Of a DNA stretch of 12,696 nucleotides, positions 7,331 through 12,696 are shown one piece after another. The DNA is from PeH17 sp964414925 (GTDB lineage: Bacteria; Bacillota; Clostridia; Christensenellales; CAG-138). The stretch's first letter is position 1. The number at the start of each line of letters is the position of its first letter. A program made the translations under genes and the position numbers. The notes beneath the pieces were generated by a model that saw only the letters and a list, made by a program, of their open reading frames with translations, was not told where the DNA came from and did no database searches. The stretch is from contig CAYPXV010000040.1 of assembly GCA_964414925.1 (NCBI GenBank), forward strand, positions 1 through 12,696, written 5' to 3'.

Positions 7331-9069
7331 AAACCATAGCATTGGCAGGACCTCCGAATGTTGGGAAAAGTACCGTGTTCAATGCGCTTACGGGGCTTAA
7401 ACAGCATACGGGGAACTGGACGGGTAAAACGGTAGAGCTTGCAAAGGGTAGATTTGAACTTCCGAACGGAACACCGACGGAGGTTTACGACCTTCCGGGA
7501 TGTTATTCGCTTAGTCCGTGTTCCGATGAGGAAAAGACCGCAATGGAGTTTATCTCAAACGGCAAGAGCGATGCGGTAGTTATAGTGCTTGATGCAAATT
7601 GTCTTGAACGTTGTTTAAGCTTTGCCCTTGAAATTATGAAGTACACTTCCTCCGTTATCATACTCCTCAATCTTATGGATGAAGCGGAGAAACACGGCGT
7701 TGCGATTGATGATAAGCTGTTGGAAAAAAGACTCGGCGTTTCGGTAATTCCCTGTGCAGGACGCAGCGGTAGGGGTCTTGACAGAATGAAACATGAGCTT
7801 GAAAGAATTTTTCAAGTCGATGAAACAAAATCAAATCCGAAAACGGATTTTGATACAGACTTTCATTATGAGGTAAAGAAACTGCTTGACGGCGTACTCA
7901 CCGAAGGGAAATTCAAAGTGAGCTTGCTCGATAAACTGATAACGGGTAAATTCACTGCGTTCCCTATGATGTTTATTATGCTTATGGGTATTTTTTTCCT
8001 GACAATAGTCGGCGCAAATAAACCGTCACAGTTCCTTGAAAAACTGTTTTCCGATTTCGGAAGAATATTGTGCAGTTGGTTTACATCTCTGAATGTGCCG
8101 GAAATCATTTGCGGGGCGATTATTGACGGCGTTTATGCAACCTTAACAAAGGTAATAGCCGTAATGCTGCCGCCGATGGCGATATTTTTTCCGCTGTTTA
8201 CTTTAGCGGAAGATTACGGGCTGCTGCCGAGAATAGCTTTTAACCTCGACAGATGCTTTGGCTGCTGTCACTGCTGCGGCAAACAGGCACTTACAATGTG
8301 CATGGGCTTCGGTTGTAATGCAGTGGGCGTTACGGGCTGCCGCATCATATCGGGAAAAAAAGAGAAACTCATAGCGATTATAACCAATTCGCTCATTCCC
8401 TGCAACGGTCGATTTCCCATGCTTATAGCCGTTATTTCAACCCTTTTCGTAGGCTCGTCTGCTCTGTTTGGTACTTTGACTCTGAGTGCGCTTATAGTGT
8501 TAAGCTTCATCATCACGCTTGCAGTCTCGTTTGTCTTGGGCACAACCTTCTTTAAAGGTGAAAATTCTCTCTTTACACTCGAACTTCCTCCGTATCGTAT
8601 GCCTAAAATAGGTCAGGTGCTTGTGAGAAGCTTTATCGACAGAACGCTTAAAGTTCTTAAACGTGCTATAATCGTTGCAGCTCCGGCAGGATTGGTTATC
8701 TTTGTTTTGGCAAGGCTTGATTTGATTCAAAGTCTATGCTCACTGCTGAATCCGATCGGTAAAATAATGGGGCTTGACGGTGAAATTCTTACCGCCTTTA
8801 TCTTGAGCTTTCCGGCAAACGAACTTACCTTGCCCATCCTCGGCATGATTCGATTAAATGCTTTCACTATGAGCGAACTTGCTTCATTTTCCATGAACTC
8901 GAAAACCGCAGTATGCTTTCTGTTCTTTGCCATGTTTCATTGGCCTTGCAGTACTACGGTTCTTACCGTTAAAAAGGAAACAGGCAGCCTGTTTTGGACT
9001 GCGGTTGCCATACTCGTTCCGACTGTAATCGGCGTAACGATTTGTACGTTTATAAACTTAATAGCGTAA
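7315..9069 (+). CDS. feoB: FeoB, ferrous iron transporter with N-terminal GTPase domain
   Basis: A 584-residue inner-membrane Fe2+ transporter. The N-terminal GTPase has G1 GPPNVGKS (residues 12-19), G2 around WTGKTV (35-40), G3 DLPG (59-62), G4 NLMD (119-122) and a G5-like PCAGRSG (146-152). A short linker leads to the membrane part, with two inverted 'gate' regions: LPPMAIFFPLFTLAEDYG then CMGFGCN and PCNGRFP (residues of about 285-367), and SFPANELTLPILGM then FFAMFHWPCSTTVLTVKKET near the C-terminus. Cys334 and Cys363 are candidates for the metal path. The protein is shorter than the roughly 700-770-residue classical FeoB and belongs to the compact form with a Cys-rich loop (CFGCCHCCG, 314-322). 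ATG 7315 has AGGCGGA just upstream; ATG 7327 is an alternative that matches the usual MKTIALAG start. Hydrolysis or binding of GTP gates Fe2+ uptake, with FeoA as partner. Confidence 0.96.
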   Translation: MEYEMKTIALAGPPNVGKSTVFNALTGLKQHTGNWTGKTVELAKGRFELPNGTPTEVYDLPGCYSLSPCSDEEKTAMEFISNGKSDAVVIVLDANCLERCLSFALEIMKYTSSVIILLNLMDEAEKHGVAIDDKLLEKRLGVSVIPCAGRSGRGLDRMKHELERIFQVDETKSNPKTDFDTDFHYEVKKLLDGVLTEGKFKVSLLDKLITGKFTAFPMMFIMLMGIFFLTIVGANKPSQFLEKLFSDFGRILCSWFTSLNVPEIICGAIIDGVYATLTKVIAVMLPPMAIFFPLFTLAEDYGLLPRIAFNLDRCFGCCHCCGKQALTMCMGFGCNAVGVTGCRIISGKKEKLIAIITNSLIPCNGRFPMLIAVISTLFVGSSALFGTLTLSALIVLSFIITLAVSFVLGTTFFKGENSLFTLELPPYRMPKIGQVLVRSFIDRTLKVLKRAIIVAAPAGLVIFVLARLDLIQSLCSLLNPIGKIMGLDGEILTAFILSFPANELTLPILGMIRLNAFTMSELASFSMNSKTAVCFLFFAMFHWPCSTTVLTVKKETGSLFWTAVAILVPTVIGVTICTFINLIA

Positions 9070-9087
9070 TATATTGGTAATGCCCTA

Positions 9088-9116
9088 TTGCAATGTGAAT
9101 GAAGATATGCTAAAAT
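9088..9116 (+). promoter_or_regulatory. Sigma-A promoter for the riboswitch-ATPase transcript
   Basis: TTGCAA (9088-9093) and TAAAAT (9111-9116) are separated by 17 bases, with a TGC extended -10 immediately before the -10. It begins 19 bases after the feoB stop and places the transcript start near 9123, just before the aptamer. Confidence 0.78.
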
Positions 9117-9134
9117 GACGTCAAATGAATATCC

Positions 9135-9251
9135 CGTGGGGGAGTAGTAACACGGTAATGCCGTGCGTTTAAATCAACATCATGATGGTTTGTCTTTCGA
9201 CAGACGTCTGGTTTAAACGGTATCGTTCTTTCGATATATACAAGACTCATG
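9135..9251 (+). ncRNA. yybP-ykoY (Mn2+-sensing) riboswitch aptamer
   Basis: The signature GGGGAGTAG lies at 9139-9147, the conserved TCAACAT of the second loop at 9174-9180 and the 3' CAAGAC at 9241-9246, in the order of the yybP-ykoY consensus. Stems: P1 CGTGGG (9135-9140) with CTCATG (9246-9251), with two G-U pairs; a hairpin CACGG/CCGTG (9151-9155/9161-9165); and an 8-bp leg CGTTTAAA/TTTAAACG (9166-9173/9212-9219) that contains a further hairpin GTTTGTC/GACAGAC around 9188-9205. The family binds Mn2+ and controls Mn2+ exporters and P-type ATPases such as yloB, which matches the gene downstream. Confidence 0.85.
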
Positions 9252-9282
9252 CAGCTTTTCGGCTGTATGAGTTTGTTTTTTT
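9245..9282 (+). terminator. Riboswitch-controlled terminator (expression platform)
   Basis: ACTCATGCAGC (9245-9255) pairs with GCTGTATGAGT (9262-9272) with one G-U pair and a 6-base loop, followed by TTGTTTTTTTT. Its 5' arm contains CTCATG (9246-9251), the 3' strand of aptamer P1. Forming P1 and forming the terminator are therefore mutually exclusive: a metal-bound aptamer should prevent termination and switch the ATPase on. Confidence 0.88.
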
Positions 9283-9318
9283 CACGGAATATTATTTAGT
9301 AAAGCGAAAGGAAATTCT

Positions 9319-11994
9319 ATGAAATTCTACACAGAAAGCACCGAAGAAGTGCTGGAAAAACTTGACACGAAAAAAGAAGGCTTAACAACGGAGCAAGCTT
9401 CGCAACGACTTGAAAAGTTCGGGCGAAATAAGCTCAAGGACGCAAAAAAAACATCATTAATCAAGCGTTTTGCGGAGCAGCTTAAAGACCCGATGATAAT
9501 AATTCTTATCGTCGCCGCGATAGTATCGCTGTTTGTTGCGATTTACGAAAAGGAAAGTTTTACCGATACGATTATAATCATTGCCGTTGTTTTGCTCAAT
9601 GCCGTTTTGGGTGTTGTTCAGGAAAGTAAAGCCGAAAAGGCTATTGAAGCACTACAGAATATGAATGCCGCACAGAGCAAGGTTATACGTGACGGCATGA
9701 TTAAGCTTGTCAAAAGCGAAGAACTTGTTCCCGGCGATGTAATCCTTCTGGAAGCAGGTGACGCTGTTCCCGCAGACGGCAGAATAATCGAATGTGCAAG
9801 TCTTAAAATCGAAGAAGCCGCACTTACGGGTGAAAGTGTTCCCGTTACCAAGCAAGCGGAAAAACTTATCTGCTCGGACGGTAAGCAGATTTCGCTCGGC
9901 GATAGATTGAATATGTGCTATATGGGCTCAACCGTTGTTTACGGCAGAGGTCATGCGGTCATTACTTCAACAGGTATGGATACCGAAATGGGCAAAATTG
10001 CCGATGCTATCGAGAAAGCGGAGAATGGTGAAACACCTCTGCAAATGAAACTTTCCCAGTTGAGCAGGATTCTTACCTATATTGTTGTCGGCGTTTGCGT
10101 TTTCATGTTCGCATTCGGTATTCTTTCATCAACAAAACCCATCGGGTTTGACACCGTTATGAATACCTTTATGATTGCAGTCAGTTTGGCTGTTGCCGCA
10201 ATTCCCGAAGGTCTTGCAACCGTTGTCACTATCTCTCTTTCAATCGGCGTTACAAAAATGAGCAAGCGCAATGCCGTTATCAGAAAATTGACCGCAGTTG
10301 AAACCCTCGGTTGTACACAGGTAATCTGTTCCGATAAAACAGGTACGCTTACGCTCAATAAAATGACCGTCGTTAAAAACGCAGGTCTTGCTCAGGGCGA
10401 AAAATACGAACAACTGCTTGCAAGTGCCATGAGCCTTTGCTCCGATGCCGAAATTGATGAGGAGGGCAGTGCAGTGGGTGAGCCTACCGAGTGTGCGCTT
10501 GTAAATTACGCAACCTCTTTGGGTCTTGATAAACCCTCGCTTAAAAACGCTTACCCTCGTATAGGTGAAGCTCCCTTTGACAGCGAACGTAAGATGATGA
10601 GTACCGTTCATCTTCATGACGGCGATGTGATTCAGTTTACAAAGGGTGCGCCCGATGAAATCATTAAGCTCTGTACCCATTATTTCGACGGCGAAAAGAT
10701 TGTACCGATAGATGATTCCGTTAAGGAAAAAATATTGTCCTTTAACAAGAACATGGCGGATGAAGCACTGCGTGTGCTGGCGGCGGCAATGCGCAGCTGG
10801 GATGATCGTCCCGTAAGCAATACCCCCTCATATCTTGAACATGACCTCGTATTTATTGGTCTTGTAGGCATGATTGACCCCGTTCGTCCCGAAGCCGTTG
10901 TTGCGGTTCAGCAGTGTAGAGCTGCCGGTATTCGCCCCGTCATGATTACAGGCGACCATAAGGACACAGCTATTGCAATCGCCAAACAGCTCGGTATCCT
11001 CTGTGACCCCTCCCAGGCTATTACCGGTGCGGAACTGAATGAACTGTCCGATGAGCAACTCTTTGAAAAGATAGACTCTTACAGCGTCTATGCCCGTGTT
11101 CAGCCCGAACATAAGGTTCGTATCGTCTCCGCTTGGCAAAAGCGTGGCTGCGTTACCGCTATGACAGGTGACGGCGTTAACGATGCCGCAAGCATTAAAA
11201 CCGCCGATATCGGTATCGGTATGGGTATCACAGGTACGGACGTTACCAAAAACGTTGCCGATATGGTACTGGCGGACGATAATTTCGCAACCATTGTTTC
11301 CGCTATAGAGGAAGGTAGACGTATCTACGATAATATTCGTAAATCAATCCAGTTCTTGCTTGCCTCCAATGCAAGTGAGGTCATCTCTATCTTCTTTGCA
11401 ACCCTTATGGGCTTCACTATCCTTGAACCCGTTCACCTTTTGTGGATAAACCTCATTACCGACTGTTTGCCTGCCCTTTCACTTGCTATGGAAAATGCGG
11501 ATGAGGATATCATGAGCCGTCCGCCCAGAAAAGCTCGTGACGGTATCTTCGCAGGCGGTATGGGCATTGATATCGCTTATCAGGGTATAATGGTTTCTGT
11601 CCTCGTCATTGTCTCCTATATGATCGGACATTATATTGAACTCGGAACCTGGACCATCTGGCATAGCGGAACAAGCCTTCACGGTATGACCATGGCGTTT
11701 CTTACTATGAATATTGCCGAAATATTCCATAGCTTTAATATGCGTTCGCTTCGTTCGAGTATCTTCAAAAAGAAATCCCAAAATCTCTACCTCTGGGGCT
11801 CTTTGATAGTCGCTCTCATCCTTACCTGCGTCGTTGTGTTCGTTCCCTCCCTCGCTCGTGCTTTCAGCCTCGCCGATAATTTCGGTATCGGTGAATTTGC
11901 TATCGCTATCGGTCTTTCGTTCATGGCTATTGTCATAGTCGAACTCGTTAAGCTGATTCAGCGAAAATCCTCAAAAAAACATAGTGACGAATAA
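9319..11994 (+). CDS. Type IIA P-type cation-transporting ATPase (Mn2+/Ca2+ efflux)
   Basis: An 891-residue membrane pump of the SERCA/PMCA-like bacterial group. All catalytic blocks are present: actuator TGES (170-173), M4 PEGL (296-299), phosphorylation CSDKTGT with Asp339, nucleotide-binding KGAPD (442-446), TGD (544-546) and hinge TGDGVNDA (616-623). Ion ligands typical of a single type IIA site are visible: Asn684 and Glu687 in M5 (SNASE) and Asn711/Thr714/Asp715 in M6 (NLITD). Ten membrane segments are expected; M1/M2 are around residues 57-100 and M7-M10 follow residue 740. Such pumps export Ca2+; the Mn2+ riboswitch upstream argues that Mn2+ is a physiological substrate or signal here, as proposed for yloB-type genes. 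AAAGGA (9307-9312) lies 6 bases before the ATG. The transcript has its own promoter, riboswitch and terminator after feoB. No missing catalytic residue was seen. Confidence 0.95.
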   Translation: MKFYTESTEEVLEKLDTKKEGLTTEQASQRLEKFGRNKLKDAKKTSLIKRFAEQLKDPMIIILIVAAIVSLFVAIYEKESFTDTIIIIAVVLLNAVLGVVQESKAEKAIEALQNMNAAQSKVIRDGMIKLVKSEELVPGDVILLEAGDAVPADGRIIECASLKIEEAALTGESVPVTKQAEKLICSDGKQISLGDRLNMCYMGSTVVYGRGHAVITSTGMDTEMGKIADAIEKAENGETPLQMKLSQLSRILTYIVVGVCVFMFAFGILSSTKPIGFDTVMNTFMIAVSLAVAAIPEGLATVVTISLSIGVTKMSKRNAVIRKLTAVETLGCTQVICSDKTGTLTLNKMTVVKNAGLAQGEKYEQLLASAMSLCSDAEIDEEGSAVGEPTECALVNYATSLGLDKPSLKNAYPRIGEAPFDSERKMMSTVHLHDGDVIQFTKGAPDEIIKLCTHYFDGEKIVPIDDSVKEKILSFNKNMADEALRVLAAAMRSWDDRPVSNTPSYLEHDLVFIGLVGMIDPVRPEAVVAVQQCRAAGIRPVMITGDHKDTAIAIAKQLGILCDPSQAITGAELNELSDEQLFEKIDSYSVYARVQPEHKVRIVSAWQKRGCVTAMTGDGVNDAASIKTADIGIGMGITGTDVTKNVADMVLADDNFATIVSAIEEGRRIYDNIRKSIQFLLASNASEVISIFFATLMGFTILEPVHLLWINLITDCLPALSLAMENADEDIMSRPPRKARDGIFAGGMGIDIAYQGIMVSVLVIVSYMIGHYIELGTWTIWHSGTSLHGMTMAFLTMNIAEIFHSFNMRSLRSSIFKKKSQNLYLWGSLIVALILTCVVVFVPSLARAFSLADNFGIGEFAIAIGLSFMAIVIVELVKLIQRKSSKKHSDE

Positions 11995-12000
11995 CTATTT

Positions 12001-12070
12001 CCGTGGGGGCTATAGGCTGTGATTTTGCCGGCGGATGTGTTGGTATTCTTGATAATCTCTGCCCCCACGG
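12001..12070. other. Long GC-rich hairpin just after the ATPase gene
   Basis: CCGTGGGGGC (12001-12010) and GCCCCCACGG (12061-12070) are perfect 10-base complements enclosing a 50-base loop that can form small inner helices. No T run follows, so it is not a standard terminator. It starts 7 bases after the ATPase stop codon. Its role is unknown; a 3'-UTR stabiliser or part of a small RNA ending at 12197 are both possible. Confidence 0.6.
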
Positions 12071-12148
12071 TGACTTGGTTTGTGATAACATCTTATCAAA
12101 AACCGACAGAAAAAGCGATCGGCTTTGACCCGATTGAATGCTTCCTTT

Positions 12149-12197
12149 TTGGGAACTGTGTGCCTGTTGAAAGGTGCATAGCTCCCAATATTTTTTT
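12149..12197 (+). terminator. Strong intrinsic terminator of the ATPase transcript (or of a small RNA)
   Basis: TTGGGAACTGTGTGCC (12149-12164) pairs with GGTGCATAGCTCCCAA (12173-12188) over 16 positions with one mismatch and three wobbles, loop TGTTGAAA, followed by TATTTTTTT. Upstream lie smaller hairpins: TGATAA/TTATCA and CGATCGG/CCGATTG (12117-12137). Confidence 0.85.
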
Positions 12198-12485
12198 GAG
12201 ATGAAAAGATATAAAAGTGTGGGATATTATTCATGTGGTACTACAACTTGATAATAAAACTCGAACCTGAGATGAAAAAAAGGTATGCAAAAAATAGGAT
12301 GAATATGCAGGATAAAGAGAATGAATTCCACTGTCCGGAACCTTATGAATCGAATAAAAATCAAGTATTCAATTGTACTTGTTGCCTGCATCAATGATAT
12401 GCGTAATAAACTTACCGCATATCTTAAAATGAAAAAACAGTGGTTTCTTCGCCCAATATTTTTTTGAACAAAAATAAAAAAACGC
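12198..12485. other. Mostly non-coding AT-rich stretch
   Basis: It holds only the doubtful 54-codon ORF described separately, an 8-bp inverted repeat GATATGCG/CGCATATC (12396-12403/12416-12423) without a T run, and a second copy of CCCAATATTTTTTTGA (12452-12467), whose first copy is the tail of the terminator at 12184-12199. I see no RNA gene or mobile element. Confidence 0.6.
12233..12397 (+). CDS. Doubtful 54-residue Cys-containing small protein
   Basis: An open frame from ATG 12233 to TGA 12397 encodes a basic N-terminal half (MWYYNLIIKLEPEMKKRYAK...) and a Cys-containing C-terminus (HCPEP, then NCTCCLHQ). It starts 36 bases after the terminator of the ATPase transcript, with only a poor GTGGGA upstream and no convincing promoter. 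The sequence does not resemble a family I know. It may be a chance frame in AT-rich DNA, or a decayed gene remnant. Confidence 0.2.
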   Translation: MWYYNLIIKLEPEMKKRYAKNRMNMQDKENEFHCPEPYESNKNQVFNCTCCLHQ

Positions 12486-12513
12486 TTGACATTATTAATC
12501 GGCGTCGTATAAT
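12486..12513 (+). promoter_or_regulatory. Consensus sigma-A promoter
   Basis: Perfect TTGACA (12486-12491) and perfect TATAAT (12508-12513) with a 16-base spacer. It is the best promoter in the window and points to the mini-ORF and lipoprotein gene at the right end. Confidence 0.9.
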
Positions 12514-12554
12514 GAAGATACGGAAGAAATTTACTAAATCGGAGGTGAGAAAGA

Positions 12555-12566
12555 ATGGGTGGCTAA
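12555..12566 (+). CDS. Possible three-codon leader ORF (Met-Gly-Gly-stop)
   Basis: GGAGGTGA (12541-12548), the strongest Shine-Dalgarno in the window, lies 6 bases before ATG GGT GGC TAA. It begins about 35 bases after the expected transcript start and 67 bases before the lipoprotein start. It may be a leader that controls the downstream gene, or a relic of a lost gene start. Confidence 0.3.
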   Translation: MGG

Positions 12567-12579
12567 ATAATTAAAAAAT

Positions 12580-12600
12580 AGAAATTAGAAATTAGGAATT
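12580..12600. repeat. Short tandem repeat, three 7-base units
   Basis: AGAAATT, AGAAATT, AGGAATT in direct succession, in the leader between the mini-ORF and the lipoprotein gene. Confidence 0.7.
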
Positions 12601-12633
12601 ATTGGTGAACAAAAATATAGAAAGGGAAAGAAA

Positions 12634-12696
12634 ATGAAAAAACTTATTTGTTTATTGCTTGCGACAATGATGCTTGCGACAATATTCGTCGGATGC
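12634..12696 (+). CDS. Lipoprotein gene start (3'-partial)
   Basis: Only 21 codons are in the window: MKK, a hydrophobic core (LICLLLATMMLATIF) and VGC, a lipoprotein signal peptide with Cys21 as the likely lipidation site. AAAGGGA lies about 7 bases before the ATG. The mature protein is off the window. A solute-binding lipoprotein of an ABC transporter is a common owner of such a signal peptide, but nothing here proves it. The consensus promoter at 12486 presumably drives it, with a leader of about 110 bases that includes the three-codon ORF. Confidence 0.75.
   Translation, partial: MKKLICLLLATMMLATIFVGC

Noticed and set aside
9070..9318. A FeoB-associated Cys-rich small protein or FeoC-like gene after feoB
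   Set aside because: The stretch is fully accounted for by a promoter, riboswitch and terminator; no suitable frame is present.
12001..12070. A second copy of the yybP-ykoY riboswitch, because CCGTGGGGG recurs
   Set aside because: The GAGTAG and TCAACAT elements are missing and the segment instead closes on its own complement.
12019..12204. A 61-codon frame downstream of the ATPase
   Set aside because: It runs through the inverted repeats and the intrinsic terminator, lacks a ribosome binding site and shows no protein-like pattern.
12396..12423. Inverted repeat GATATGCG/CGCATATC as a terminator
   Set aside because: No T run follows the stem, and there is no convincing gene before it.
12605..12637. 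A 10-codon GTG frame ending in ATGA at the start of the last lipoprotein gene
   Set aside because: Too short and A-rich; the overlap is easily explained by chance, and the lipoprotein has its own AAAGGGA.

Overview
The window looks like a chromosomal scaffold from an anaerobic, Gram-positive member of the Clostridia, probably the Ruminococcaceae/Oscillospiraceae. The reasons are a Clostridia-style RpoC, GGAGG-type ribosome binding sites, sigma-A promoters, several Cys20 lipoproteins with Thr/Pro/Glu-rich stalks, and a secreted protein ending in a type I dockerin, which suggests cellulosome-like assembly. This placement is an inference from the sequence; no database was searched.

Layout. Bases 1-3266 hold the 3' two thirds or more of rpoC, broken by a 10-N assembly gap at 260-269. 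The two sides of the gap are in different frames and appear to encode the same 21 codons twice in divergent versions, so the join is suspect. A strong terminator follows. Bases 3430-5690 hold three exported-protein genes on the + strand: a CAP-domain/dockerin protein, a short lipoprotein that is almost only a repeat stalk, and a second lipoprotein with a folded C-terminal domain. The first two have clear promoters, and the second and third are followed by hairpin terminators. A convergent minus-strand gene (5705-6877) encodes a large lipoprotein of unknown function with beta-propeller-like sequence and has its own promoter.

Divergent from it, across about 180 bases containing a perfect 16-bp palindrome, lies the ferrous iron uptake operon feoA-feoB (7055-9069). 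A 15-codon mini-ORF bridges the two genes. Bases 9088-9282 form a promoter, a yybP-ykoY (Mn2+) riboswitch and a terminator expression platform. These lead into a type IIA P-type cation ATPase (9319-11994), the classic regulon partner of this riboswitch. The ATPase very likely exports Mn2+ and/or Ca2+.

Bases 11995-12633 are largely non-coding: a long 10-bp GC-rich hairpin, further hairpins and a strong terminator, then a doubtful 54-codon ORF, a consensus promoter, a three-codon mini-ORF with an excellent Shine-Dalgarno, and a short tandem repeat. The window ends 21 codons into another lipoprotein gene.

Together, the central part is a metal-homeostasis block (Fe2+ import next to Mn2+/Ca2+ export), flanked by cell-surface protein genes. 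I saw no CRISPR array, tRNA, rRNA or insertion sequence.
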